The notes under the pieces: model-generated
What the model saw: the letters and a program-made list of their open reading frames with translations, nothing else
Databases searched by the model: none
What the model was told of the DNA's origin: nothing
Program-made: the position numbers and the translations under genes
Shown: positions 8,550 to 15,929 of the stretch, one piece after another
How positions within the stretch are numbered: the stretch's first letter is position 1
How the letters are laid out: every line of letters starts with the position of its first letter
Source of the DNA: Lacisediminihabitans profunda
GTDB lineage: Bacteria > Actinomycetota > Actinomycetes > Actinomycetales > Microbacteriaceae
Assembly (NCBI RefSeq): GCF_008040105.1
Contig: NZ_VRMG01000005.1
Coordinates: 744,001-808,000 of the forward strand
Reading direction: 5' to 3'
DNA length: 64,000 bases

Positions 8550-8963
8550 TCACCCGTTTGTCGTGCTGCCCGGCGCTGGTCGGGCCGAGGCGTCGGCCGG
8601 CGTGCCCGGCTGGGGCGTCACCGCGACGTCGGAGAGGCTGGGGTCGCACAGGTGCACGATCAGGATGATGAGGCCGACGAGCGGGAGCAGGATCCAGAAC
8701 AGGTCCGCCCAGCCGTGGCCGGCATCCCTCAGCCTCCGCACCGTCACGGCGAGGCTCGGGATGAGGATGACGATTCCGAAGACGCCGGACAGGCTCGCCC
8801 CGACGTAGAGAGTGCCCTGGGGCGTGAACAGGTTGAAGGCGTTCAGTGCGGCGTGGCCGAGTGCGCTGAAGAGCACGAACCACCAGAACTCGGAGCGCGA
8901 GGCACGTCCGGTGAACTCGGCGTACTTGCGAAAGACCGTCTGGATGGACTGGGCGAAGGTCAC
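8550..8963 (-). CDS. DUF805 domain membrane protein
   Basis: 137 residues. The DUF805 signature is clear: FTGRASRSEFWWFVLF near residues 17-32, a second helix, then VRRLRDAGHGWADLFW before the last membrane segment. These are small inner-membrane proteins of unknown function. GTG 8963 is preferred because GGGAGG lies six bases before it; an in-frame ATG at 8996 would overlap that ribosome-binding site. It probably forms a two-gene unit with the HdeD-like gene. Confidence 0.85.
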   Translation of the reverse strand: MTFAQSIQTVFRKYAEFTGRASRSEFWWFVLFSALGHAALNAFNLFTPQGTLYVGASLSGVFGIVILIPSLAVTVRRLRDAGHGWADLFWILLPLVGLIILIVHLCDPSLSDVAVTPQPGTPADASARPAPGSTTNG

Positions 8964-9061
8964 GGTGTTCCTCCCTGTGGTTTCTTCTAGCCCCATCCCA
9001 CCGTTGCCCCTCGGGAGGATGAAGGGTCCAAGGTCCCGAATCCCCGGAGCCGCGGCAGGGC

Positions 9062-9101
9062 CGCGGCCCCTGGGTGTGGGTTGGGCACACCAGGGGCCGC
9101 G
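9062..9101 (+). terminator. Long GC-rich hairpin followed by TTTT, possible terminator
   Basis: CGCGGCCCCTGG-TGTG at 9062-9078 pairs with CACACCAGGGGCCGCG at 9086-9101, giving 16 base pairs with one bulged G and a seven-base loop, followed by TTTTGTG. No plus-strand gene ends immediately upstream, so the transcript it would terminate is unclear. It could be an unannotated small RNA end. Confidence 0.4.
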
Positions 9102-9451
9102 TTTTGTGCCCGCCTAGCCGGATGTCGGTTGGGGCTATCACGATCTTCTCGGGTAGCAAAGGGTGGTGGCCCCAACCGCAACCGGGCCTTATCCAGTCGG
9201 CGGGAACGACCACGGGTCGCCGGTGCTCGCCCCGTCCGGGCGCTCGGCGGACGCTGAGCGAGACCCCGGTGTGAGGTGGTGGAGCGGCATCATGACTACA
9301 TCCTTTTGTTCAGGCTCGCAGTCAGGCGCCCCGTGCGATGTTCTGGACACGTCGACTAACTGACACGGTAGTCCTCGGGCTCGCCGTGCAATAGTGCGAA
9401 AGACCTTTTTTTTGAGCCGATTCGATGAGATACACCCACGCCGGTGGGTCG

Positions 9452-9471
9452 GGAGCGCTCCCGACCGTGGA
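9452..9471 (-). terminator. Palindrome after the acyltransferase stop, possible terminator
   Basis: GGTCGGGAGCGCTCCCGACC is a perfect 20-base palindrome (approximate position) just beyond the stop of the minus-strand acyltransferase at 9477. No T-run follows on the minus strand, so termination strength is uncertain. Confidence 0.4.
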
Positions 9472-9476
9472 TACCC

Positions 9477-10247
9477 TCAGCGCGGGGTGCCCTCGTCGCG
9501 TTTCCTGGCCCGTTCGGCATCGGCCTCGGCGGCCTCCAGTGGGCTCGGCGCGGTGCCCCCGAGCGCACGCGGCTGCCACCAGGCGCCGGCGCCGTCCACC
9601 GGGTACTCGGCCTGGAGGCGGTCGACGAGGCCCTGTAGGGTGCGCCGAAGGCGCTCGGTCGCGGCGCGCATGTCATCCGTCGCCTCGACCACGATCGGGG
9701 CTCCCACCGCGAAGCTGACCGGCACCCCGAACCGCTCGCGCAGGCGGATCCGGCGATTCTTGGTGAGGAGACGCTGGCCTCCCCAGACCGCGACCGGAAT
9801 GATGGGCACTCCGGCCTCCGCCGCCAACCGCGCGGCTCCGGTCTTGAGTTCTCGAACGGTGAAGGAGGCGCTCACGCCGGCCTCGGGGAACACTCCGATG
9901 AGCTCCCCGTCGCGCAGGGCGGCCACGGCGCTCGCGTACGCGTCCGCACCGGCCGCCATGTCCACCGCGATGTGATGCATCCCGCGCATCACGAACCCCA
10001 GGACCGGCCTCTCGAAGACACTCTTCTTGGTGAGGAAGCGGATGCGTCGGCGGTTGTGCAGCCAGGTCACCCATTCGATGAGGGCGAACTCCAGGTAGCC
10101 GAAGTGCGTCATCGCGAGCACGGCGCCTCCCGTTTCCGGAAGGTTGTCGAGCCCCGACTCGATTCGCCTCACCCGCAGCGCCCTAAACAGGGCGGTGCCG
10201 GCCACAATTGCCGTGCGATAGATGGGCTCGGCGCGTCGGGGTGTCAC
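9477..10247 (-). CDS. 1-acylglycerol-3-phosphate acyltransferase-like protein (PlsC family)
   Basis: 256 residues. The lysophospholipid acyltransferase motifs are present in variant form. Motif I is THFGYLEF, where His is followed four residues later by Glu instead of the usual Asp (NHx4D). The FPEAGVS block stands for the FPEGTR motif, and VPIIPVAVWG is the conserved distal block. The family acylates glycerol phosphates or other lipid acceptors at the membrane. The GTG at 10247 is preceded at seven bases by TATCAT with no Shine-Dalgarno, suggesting a leaderless mRNA. Downstream a 9452-9471 palindrome may end the transcript. Confidence 0.83.
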   Translation of the reverse strand: MTPRRAEPIYRTAIVAGTALFRALRVRRIESGLDNLPETGGAVLAMTHFGYLEFALIEWVTWLHNRRRIRFLTKKSVFERPVLGFVMRGMHHIAVDMAAGADAYASAVAALRDGELIGVFPEAGVSASFTVRELKTGAARLAAEAGVPIIPVAVWGGQRLLTKNRRIRLRERFGVPVSFAVGAPIVVEATDDMRAATERLRRTLQGLVDRLQAEYPVDGAGAWWQPRALGGTAPSPLEAAEADAERARKRDEGTPR

Positions 10248-10254
10248 CCTGTAA

Positions 10255-10260
10255 ATGATA
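10255..10260 (-). promoter_or_regulatory. Predicted -10 element of a leaderless promoter (PlsC-like gene)
   Basis: TATCAT on the minus strand lies seven bases before the GTG at 10247, and no ribosome-binding site intervenes. Confidence 0.45.
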
Positions 10261-10383
10261 TTCTCAGAGCCTGCATGCGCACCCAGCTGCCGAACTGCCC
10301 TCCTTTGGGGGCTTTCCCGGGCCCGTGGCGCTCGCTTAGGTTCGGGACAGGCCATTCGGGATAGGCCACTTGAGGGGGAGCGC

Positions 10384-11010
10384 ATGACGAGTGTCACCTC
10401 ACGCGAAGGCGCAGAGTCGACAGTAGGAGCCTCGCCGTCGGCTCGTGGCGCGCAGATCCTTCGCGACCTGCTTCCCTCATGGAGGGTTCCCCGCGGCACG
10501 CCCGCCCGGCCCCGCGGCTGGCGCCGTCGTCCTCCCGTCGAGGCGGAGGTCGCCGCCCTCCTCGCCCAACTCGGTGACGGCTGGACCGTGTTGCGCGCAT
10601 CGGACGCGCTCGCCGAACTCGGCACCGACTTCCTGGTCGTCGGCCCTTCCGGCGTCTTCACCATCACTTCCGCGCGACCGACCGGGGGAAACGTGTGGGT
10701 CGACGAGAAGGTGCTCTGGATCAACGGGCGTCCGACCGACCATGTTCGAGTCGCGCGTCGATGCGCGGACGGCGCGGAGACCATCATGTCCGACCTTGCC
10801 GGTGTGCCGGTCGCAGTGACGCCGGTCGTCGCACTGCTCGACCCGGTCGACCTCAGTTTCGGGGGCGACCCCGCGCGACGCGTGCGGGTGCTGCCGGCCG
10901 ACATCCTCGTTCGCTCGCTCGTCGAGAACGCGGCAGTGCATTCGACCCAGGCTGTCGAATATCTCTCGTCGGTCGCCGAAGAGTGCTCAACCTGGAGCGC
11001 CACCCGTTGA
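10384..11010 (+). CDS. NERD-like domain protein, degenerate, soluble
   Basis: 208 residues. The segment VEAEVAALLAQLGDGW (52-67) and ELGTDFLVVGPSGVFTIT (78-95) align with the NERD core of the neighbour at 11207, but the GxxGE glutamate context is altered, the ADIDH pair is ELGTD, and the TK lysine position reads TSARP. It also lacks the C-terminal membrane segment of its two relatives. This looks like a NERD fold that has lost nuclease residues. The start ATG has GGGGGAG five bases upstream. It is divergent from the acyltransferase and 196 bp from the third copy. Confidence 0.65.
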   Translation: MTSVTSREGAESTVGASPSARGAQILRDLLPSWRVPRGTPARPRGWRRRPPVEAEVAALLAQLGDGWTVLRASDALAELGTDFLVVGPSGVFTITSARPTGGNVWVDEKVLWINGRPTDHVRVARRCADGAETIMSDLAGVPVAVTPVVALLDPVDLSFGGDPARRVRVLPADILVRSLVENAAVHSTQAVEYLSSVAEECSTWSATR

Positions 11011-11206
11011 TCCGCCCGCGCTGATTCACCCGTACTGATTCAACGGTGCCGAGTCTGTCGCGCAGAGTGGACCGCACCGAGGTGATCGCCGCGTGCCTCC
11101 GGCGTCACGCGACCGTGCGTTCCCGCCGCGTGACCGCACCCGTTCTGGGGCTGCCGCGCGTCTCGCGCCGCCGCCTATGGTCGATATATCGGTGCTTGGG
11201 GGAGCG

Positions 11207-12106
11207 ATGACAGACCTGGCAGAACGGGATCACGTGGAGTCCGTCGCGCCACCGGCACCGATCCAGTCGCTCCCGGTCCGGCCGGCACCGGTGGGCCCAC
11301 CGCTGTCGCTCCGCTCGAGGGGACCGGCGTACGCCGTGATCCGCGAGTGCCTGGCCGTGCAGCAGAAGGCCGCACCGCTCGGGACCGTCGCCCGCGTTCT
11401 CGGGAGAAGCCCACTCGATCCGGCCGCCAGAACCTGGTACCACGGGGCCCTCGGCGAAATCGAGGTGGCGCGAGTGCTCTCGCAACTCGGCGCCGGATGG
11501 ACGGTGTTGCACGCGGTCCCGGTCGGCTCGGGGCGCGCGGACATCGACCACATCGTGATCGGCCCGGCAGGCATCTTCACCATGAGCACCAGGAACCATG
11601 CCGACCGCCGCGTCTTCGTCGCCGGCAGCACCTTCGTGGTCGCCGGCCAGAAGCACGACCACCTCCGGGCGGCCCTGCATGAGGCCGAGCGGGCCTCCCA
11701 ACTCTTGAGTGGCGTGACCGGTCGGCCAGTGACCGTCACGCCGCTCATCGTCGTCGTCAACCCGGCCTCGATCACGGTCGGCCGCAAGCGCCCCACCGTC
11801 GCGGTACTGGCTTCCAGCCGGCTGCGACGCTGGCTTCTCGCCCGGCCGCACGTGCTGTCGGCGAGGGCCGTCGTGCATTTCTCGATGTTCGCCGAGGAGC
11901 CGACCACCTGGCACACGCAGCCCTTCGTGAACGACGACAACGGTCCGCACCTCCAGGCGTTCGAGGAACTGCGCCGGCAGGTCGATTCCGCGCAGACCCG
12001 ATCGGTGATCTGGCTCCTGGGGGTCGTCGCGGCCTTCATCCTGACCATCGATCTCCTGCTGCCCGGCATCCTCGATCTGCTCGCCGGGCTGGTCCGCCTG
12101 ATCTAG
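11207..12106 (+). CDS. NERD domain membrane protein
   Basis: 299 residues and the best-preserved of three NERD-like genes in the window. GALGE at 80-84 and [21 protein letters not shown] at about 111-131 match the nuclease-related domain consensus, except that Arg replaces the usual catalytic Lys in the TK position. The N-terminal 70 residues are proline-rich and poorly structured. A membrane helix lies near 272-292 ([19 protein letters not shown]). NERD proteins are suspected endonucleases, often with a membrane or DNA-binding partner domain. ATG 11207 is chosen over 11093/11177 because GGGGGAG precedes it closely. Confidence 0.75.
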   Translation: MTDLAERDHVESVAPPAPIQSLPVRPAPVGPPLSLRSRGPAYAVIRECLAVQQKAAPLGTVARVLGRSPLDPAARTWYHGALGEIEVARVLSQLGAGWTVLHAVPVGSGRADIDHIVIGPAGIFTMSTRNHADRRVFVAGSTFVVAGQKHDHLRAALHEAERASQLLSGVTGRPVTVTPLIVVVNPASITVGRKRPTVAVLASSRLRRWLLARPHVLSARAVVHFSMFAEEPTTWHTQPFVNDDNGPHLQAFEELRRQVDSAQTRSVIWLLGVVAAFILTIDLLLPGILDLLAGLVRLI

Positions 12107-12120
12107 CTCCCGGTCGGGTG

Positions 12121-12206
12121 ACTCGGCCGGTGTCGACTCGGCCGGTGTCGACTCGGCCGGTGTCGACTCGGTCCGTGTCGACTCGGCCGGTGTCGACTCG
12201 GCCGTC
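12121..12206. repeat. 15-bp tandem repeat, about 5.7 copies
   Basis: Unit ACTCGGCCGGTGTCG starts at 12121, 12136, 12151, 12166 (two changes), 12181 and, partially, 12196. It begins 14 bp after the stop of the NERD gene. In one minus-strand frame it would encode a GRVDT repeat, but no gene context supports translation. Confidence 0.9.
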
Positions 12207-12302
12207 GGTAAGTGCTGGCTGGGGCCGGTCGGGGAGCAGTTGCTGACGGTTGGGTTGCACGCCGTGCGCTCGAGTTCGGCGTGACGTGCGGGATTGCCCT
12301 GG

Positions 12303-12341
12303 GGGGCCGAACGGGCCCGCCCGGAGAGTCCGTTCGGCCCC
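12303..12341. terminator. Perfect 12-bp inverted repeat, possible terminator
   Basis: GGGGCCGAACGG (12303-12314) pairs with CCGTTCGGCCCC (12330-12341) around a 15-base loop. No T-run follows on either strand, so it may be a factor-dependent terminator or another structural site between the NERD gene and the dehydrogenase. Confidence 0.4.
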
Positions 12342-12419
12342 GAACGGAGGGGCCTAAGGTCCCTTTCGTCGGGCCCGGTGGCCCCGTAGCGTCGCAGTGA
12401 CGACTATCGAAGGGACATC

Positions 12420-13475
12420 ATGAAGGCGCTCGTTTACAAGGGACCTGGTCAGAAATCGTGGGAAGACGTGCCGGATCCGGTGCTCAAGGAGCCCACCGAC
12501 ATCATCGTGAAGATGATCACCACCACGATCTGCGGAACCGACCTGCACATCCTCAAGGGGGACGTCCCGGCGGTGACTCCCGGTCGGATCCTCGGCCACG
12601 AGGGTGTGGGCACGATCACCGAGGTCGGCTCGGCGGTGACCAGCCTGAAGGTCGGCGACCAGGTGATCCTCTCCTGCATCTCCGCCTGCGGGCACTGCGA
12701 CTACTGCAAGCAGGGCGTCTTCTCACACTGCCTCGGCGACGAGGGGCGCTCCGGAATCGGCTGGATCTTCGGTCACCTCATCGACGGCACCCAGGCCGAA
12801 TACGTGCGTGTGCCGTACGCGGAGACCTCGGTCTACCTGCTGCCGGCCGGCGTCACGCCGCAACAGGGCACGGTGCTCTCCGATATTCTGCCCACCGGAT
12901 ACGAGATCGGCGTGAAGTACGGCCAGGTGAAGCCGGGCGACGTCGTCGCCGTGATCGGGGCCGGACCTGTCGGTCTCGCCGCGATCGCCACCGCGGGGCT
13001 CTACGGTCCCTCCCGGATCATCGCGATCGACGTGGACGCGAACCGCGTCGAGCAGGCGAAGAAGTTCGGCGCGACGGATGGCGTGGTCTCGACCGACGCC
13101 GACTGGAAGGACCAGGTGCTCGCCCTCACCGACGGGCTCGGCGTCGACGTGGCGATCGAGGCGGTCGGAATCCCGCAGACGTTCACGATGTGCGTCGACA
13201 TCGTGCGCCCGGCCGGTCATGTCGCCAACGTGGGGGTGCACGGGCATCCGGTGGAGCTCGCGCTCCAGGATCTCTGGATCTCCAACATCACCATCAGCAT
13301 GGGTCTCGTGAACACCGACACGCTCGGCACCCTGCTCAAGCTCGTCGCGCAGAAGAAGATCGTGGCCGAGAACTTCGTGAGCCACACCTTCACCCTCGAC
13401 AACATCCTGGAGGCGTATGACGTCTTCGGCCGCGCGGCCGAAACCAAGGCGCTCAAGGTGATCATCAACGCCTGA
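12420..13475 (+). CDS. Zinc-dependent alcohol dehydrogenase
   Basis: 351 residues, medium-chain dehydrogenase family. Catalytic zinc ligands are Cys38 (TTICGTD) with His60-Glu61 (LGHEGVG). The structural zinc is held by Cys90, Cys93, Cys96 and Cys104 (SACGHCDYCKQGVFSHC). The Rossmann motif is GAGPVGLAAI near residue 181, followed by an acidic residue in IAIDVD, which favours NAD over NADP. It probably oxidises a short alcohol; the exact substrate is not visible. The gene appears monocistronic and is followed by a palindromic repeat element at 13548. Confidence 0.9.
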   Translation: MKALVYKGPGQKSWEDVPDPVLKEPTDIIVKMITTTICGTDLHILKGDVPAVTPGRILGHEGVGTITEVGSAVTSLKVGDQVILSCISACGHCDYCKQGVFSHCLGDEGRSGIGWIFGHLIDGTQAEYVRVPYAETSVYLLPAGVTPQQGTVLSDILPTGYEIGVKYGQVKPGDVVAVIGAGPVGLAAIATAGLYGPSRIIAIDVDANRVEQAKKFGATDGVVSTDADWKDQVLALTDGLGVDVAIEAVGIPQTFTMCVDIVRPAGHVANVGVHGHPVELALQDLWISNITISMGLVNTDTLGTLLKLVAQKKIVAENFVSHTFTLDNILEAYDVFGRAAETKALKVIINA

Positions 13476-13547
13476 CCGAACGTGCGGCGGCCTGTCTCTT
13501 CGGGTGAGGCAGGTCGTCGCCCCTTCGCCCCCCTCGATCGATCACCC

Positions 13548-13639
13548 CCCTTCCGAAATCCATGCGTTTGTCGGCGACACGCCGCTCGGCCGGCCAGACA
13601 CGCCGTCGCCTGGTGCGGATTGCATGGATTTCGGAAGGG
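13548..13639. repeat. Palindromic repeat element, family A, copy 1
   Basis: A 92-bp element with perfect 18-bp inverted termini: CCCTTCCGAAATCCATGC at 13548-13565 and GCATGGATTTCGGAAGGG at 13622-13639. The interior contains GCGACACGCCG and GCGGATTGCATGG, both also found in copy 2 (15292-15377) read on the opposite strand. It lies between the dehydrogenase and the SOUL gene. Confidence 0.88.
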
Positions 13640-13659
13640 AATTGCCCAGTTGCGCGGCC

Positions 13660-13665
13660 TACAAT
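13660..13665 (+). promoter_or_regulatory. Predicted -10 element of a leaderless promoter (SOUL gene)
   Basis: TACAAT lies seven bases before the ATG at 13673 with no Shine-Dalgarno between. The palindromic element ends 20 bp upstream of it, where a -35 would be expected. Confidence 0.5.
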
Positions 13666-13672
13666 CGCGGTT

Positions 13673-14185
13673 ATGACCGAGCAGCAGGCGTACGAGCTGA
13701 TCCGTCACTACGACGGCTTCGAGTTGCGCCACTATCCGGACTACGTTCTCGTTCAGGTCAGCGCGCAGGGCGATTTCCTGCGTGCCGGAAACCTCGGATT
13801 CCGTCCCCTGATCGGGTACATCAGCGGGCGAAACGCCTCCTCCGCGCGCATCCCCATGACGGCCCCGGTGCTCCAGGAACCCATCACCGAGAACGCGCAC
13901 ACCGTGAGCTTCGTGCTGCCAGACGGCACGGACATCGCGTCAGTGCCTGTTCCGACGGATGCCCAGGTGAGCACCAGGGCAGTGCCCGCTCACGACGTGG
14001 CCGCTCGGCGTTTCGGCGGTGGCTGGAGCGAGGCGAAGTTCGAGGAGAACGGGACGGCCCTGCTCGAGGCGGTGGAGCGAGCCGGACTGCACCCGGTGGG
14101 GAGCCTCTACTTCGCCAGGTTCGATCCGCCCTGGAAGCCCGGATTCCTCAAGCACAGCGAGGCGCTCGTCGCGATCGGGAGCTAG
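13673..14185 (+). CDS. SOUL family heme-binding protein
   Basis: 170 residues. The SOUL/HEBP fold is indicated by YELIRHYDGFELRHYP at the start, FRPLIGYISGRN, the core motif IPMTAPVLQE (about 62-71) and the PxDxxVxxR-like segment later, ending with YFARFDPPWKP. Bacterial SOUL proteins are thought to bind heme or related tetrapyrroles, but the physiological role is unknown. The ATG is preceded by a -10-like TACAAT at seven bases, implying a leaderless transcript. The palindromic element just upstream may affect its expression. Confidence 0.87.
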   Translation: MTEQQAYELIRHYDGFELRHYPDYVLVQVSAQGDFLRAGNLGFRPLIGYISGRNASSARIPMTAPVLQEPITENAHTVSFVLPDGTDIASVPVPTDAQVSTRAVPAHDVAARRFGGGWSEAKFEENGTALLEAVERAGLHPVGSLYFARFDPPWKPGFLKHSEALVAIGS

Positions 14186-14329
14186 CGGACGCGGAGACCC
14201 GACCGGCCCACGAGGAAGCGGGGTGTCCCCGAGATGCTAAACTCGCAAGGTTGCCGTCGAACGGCCGCGGACAAAGAGAGCTCGCACATCCAGTGACGGG
14301 CACCGCGCAACGAGTGAGAGGGGCCATCT

Positions 14330-14599
14330 ATGCCATTAGCACCAGATGCCAAGAAGACGATTATCGACGAGTACGCCACCCATCCTGGTGATACCGGTAG
14401 CCCCGAGGTGCAGGTCGCAATGCTGACCGCACGCATCAAGGATCTCACCGAGCACTTGAAAGAGCACAAGCACGACCACCACTCGCGTCGTGGACTGCTT
14501 CTGCTCGTTGGCCAGCGCCGTCGCCTGCTGGGTTACCTGCAGGACATCGACATCTCGCGTTACCGCACGCTCATCGAGCGTCTCGGCCTGCGCCGCTAG
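14330..14599 (+). CDS. rpsO: 30S ribosomal protein S15
   Basis: 89 residues, the standard length. The conserved S15 blocks are present: [32 protein letters not shown], the RRRLLGYL segment and the final [12 protein letters not shown]. S15 binds 16S rRNA helix 22 at a primary assembly step and contacts the 50S subunit. A strong terminator follows at 14636. The usual partner pnp is not adjacent here but lies about 12 kb downstream. Confidence 0.98.
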   Translation: MPLAPDAKKTIIDEYATHPGDTGSPEVQVAMLTARIKDLTEHLKEHKHDHHSRRGLLLLVGQRRRLLGYLQDIDISRYRTLIERLGLRR

Positions 14600-14635
14600 G
14601 TCTCCCCTCGCTGCGCCGGATCGCGATCTGGCTCG

Positions 14636-14668
14636 AAGGCCCGCCCCCTGCCGGGGGGCGGGCCTTTT
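14636..14668 (+). terminator. Rho-independent terminator after rpsO
   Basis: AAGGCCCGCCCCC and GGGGGGCGGGCCTT form a long GC stem around a short loop, ending in CCTTTTCG, 36 bp after the rpsO stop. Confidence 0.92.
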
Positions 14669-14774
14669 CGCGTCTCCACCAAGGAATCAAAAGCCCCCGT
14701 CAGACGTTGAATTGGTCAGGTGATGATTGCGCGGAGATTGCGCGGTCACGCCTCGAGCAGTGAAGGAGGTCCCA

Positions 14775-15239
14775 GTGGGAAGAGTGAATGAAGAAGTCGA
14801 AGACTCCACCGGGACGGTAGTGAAGTATCGGCGCCACGCCAACGGCAGCGGACTGGTTTCGCCCCGAGCGCGTGTGCAACCGGGCGCTTTCGTCTCGTCG
14901 ACCGCCTACGTGGAGGCAGACGCCCGCGTCGGTGACGGATCGTCGATCGGCGCCGGAAGCTGGATCGACCAGGGCGTGACGATTGGCGAGCGCGTGTTCG
15001 TGGGACAGAACGTGCATGTCGGGCGCGACAGCACGGTGGGCAGCGGAGCCAGACTGGGCAGCCACTCCCGGATCGGCAGCAACGTGCACATCGCGAGCGG
15101 CGCGCGCATCGAGCCGGACGCAGTTGTTGCGGATGACGCGGTGATCAGCGCCCCGACTCGTCTGGAGCGCGCCCCCGGGCAGCTTCGTCGCCGCGTGCCC
15201 GGGCGATCGAGCCGGTATTCGGCGGACGAGGCCGCCTAG
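14775..15239 (+). CDS. Hexapeptide-repeat (left-handed beta-helix) protein
   Basis: 154 residues. Residues about 30-120 hold consecutive hexapeptide turns such as VSPRARVQPGAFV, ARVGDGSSIGAGS and RIGSNVHIASGA, the pattern of left-handed beta-helix acyltransferases and gamma-carbonic anhydrases. Catalytic residues of a specific subfamily are not recognised, and the arginine-rich C-terminus is atypical, so the activity is unknown. The GTG at 14775 is four bases after a very strong AAGGAGGT; GTG 14784 is an alternative. It lies between the rpsO terminator and palindromic element copy 2. Confidence 0.75.
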   Translation: MGRVNEEVEDSTGTVVKYRRHANGSGLVSPRARVQPGAFVSSTAYVEADARVGDGSSIGAGSWIDQGVTIGERVFVGQNVHVGRDSTVGSGARLGSHSRIGSNVHIASGARIEPDAVVADDAVISAPTRLERAPGQLRRRVPGRSSRYSADEAA

Positions 15240-15291
15240 CCTTCGCGGTGGGGCCTGCGCGGTTGGCGGCGCGGCATCCGCCCGTCCGTCG

Positions 15292-15377
15292 TTCCGAAAT
15301 CCATGCAATCCGCGTCGATTTGCGGCGCGTCGCGCAGGGGAAGCCGGCGTGTCGCGAGCGATGCATGGATTTCGGAA
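15292..15377. repeat. Palindromic repeat element, family A, copy 2
   Basis: An 86-bp element with perfect 16-bp inverted termini, TTCCGAAATCCATGCA (15292-15307) and TGCATGGATTTCGGAA (15362-15377). Read on the minus strand it matches copy 1 (13548-13639) in both arms and in interior blocks GCGACACGCCG and GCGGATTGCATGG, so the two copies are in opposite orientation. Confidence 0.88.
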
Positions 15378-15411
15378 GGGGGATCGGCCGGGGAGCGGGG
15401 GTCGCTGTGGA

Positions 15412-15417
15412 TAGCAT
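15412..15417 (+). promoter_or_regulatory. Predicted -10 element of a leaderless promoter
   Basis: TAGCAT ends six bases before the ATG at 15424; no Shine-Dalgarno lies between. Confidence 0.45.
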
Positions 15418-15423
15418 CGTGAC

Positions 15424-15849
15424 ATGGCTTTCTGGAATCGCGACGAAGACACCTCCCTGCCCAAAGGCGATCGGGGGGCCGGATCGTTCAGCAATTACAA
15501 GTACGACCTGATTCCCTCGAATGGCCGAGTCACCCTCCGACTGGCGAACAGCAACCCGCACCAGGACGAGATCGCGAAGGTGCTCGAGAGCGGCGCGGAG
15601 GGCATCGAGACCGCCATCTCGCGGCGGAGCCCGGAGGATGAGCGCACCGACGCGCCCCTCGTCATCCGGCTGTTCGCCGGCGGCCGGGTGACGGGCGTCG
15701 TCGGAACGGTGCCGCGGGGTCTCGAGGCGGTCGTCGATGAGGCCCTCAGCCGGCTGGAGAAGCGCGGCGTGAAGGTGCGGATTCCCGCGAAGGTCGTGAA
15801 GACCCGCGACGGCCTGAGGGTGGACCTTCTGATGGGCCAGACCCGCTGA
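15424..15849 (+). CDS. Hypothetical protein
   Basis: 141 residues, soluble, with no recognised domain. The second half (PLVIRLFAGGRVTGVVGTVP, then a helix and KVRIPAKVVKTRDGLRVDL) has the strand order seen in small HIRAN-like or dosage-type modules, but this is only a resemblance. The start is probably leaderless (TAGCAT six bases upstream). The 3' end lies in a 17-bp tandem repeat that crosses the stop codon. Confidence 0.7.
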   Translation: MAFWNRDEDTSLPKGDRGAGSFSNYKYDLIPSNGRVTLRLANSNPHQDEIAKVLESGAEGIETAISRRSPEDERTDAPLVIRLFAGGRVTGVVGTVPRGLEAVVDEALSRLEKRGVKVRIPAKVVKTRDGLRVDLLMGQTR

Positions 15850-15881
15850 TGGGCCAGTCCCGCTGATCGGCCAGCCCCGAT
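15831..15881. repeat. 17-bp tandem repeat, three copies, spanning a stop codon
   Basis: Unit GATGGGCCAGACCCGCT at 15831, with close copies at 15848 and 15865. The stop TGA of the upstream gene (15847-15849) falls at the first junction, so a change in copy number would not extend the protein. Confidence 0.85.
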
Positions 15882-15929
15882 AGGGCATTCCGGCCCGCGA
15901 CACGCGCCGGACGGTGCGAGAATTGCTGT

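Larger units (their letters stand above)
8964..9476. other. 513-bp gene-poor interval
   Basis: No convincing coding sequence was found. The interval holds a strong hairpin at 9062-9101, an eight-T run at 9405-9412, and a palindrome just after the acyltransferase stop at about 9452-9471. Short open frames here lack recognisable motifs and ribosome-binding sites. Confidence 0.5.
12107..12419. other. 313-bp intergenic interval with minisatellite and hairpin
   Basis: No gene was seen. The interval contains a 15-bp minisatellite (12121-12206) and a 12-bp-stem hairpin (12303-12341), then the leader of the alcohol dehydrogenase with GAAGGGA about seven bases before its ATG. Confidence 0.6.

Noticed and set aside
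8997-9300. A minus-strand gene ending in the DUF805 region
   Set aside because: The open frame contains no family motifs and reads through the 9062-9101 hairpin; it looks like non-coding GC-rich sequence.
9405-9412. Eight-T run read as a Rho-independent terminator on the plus strand
   Set aside because: No stable hairpin directly precedes the run and no plus-strand gene ends nearby.
12121-12206. Possible CRISPR-like repeat array
   Set aside because: The 15-bp units are directly adjacent with no unique spacers and no cas genes occur nearby, so it is a minisatellite.
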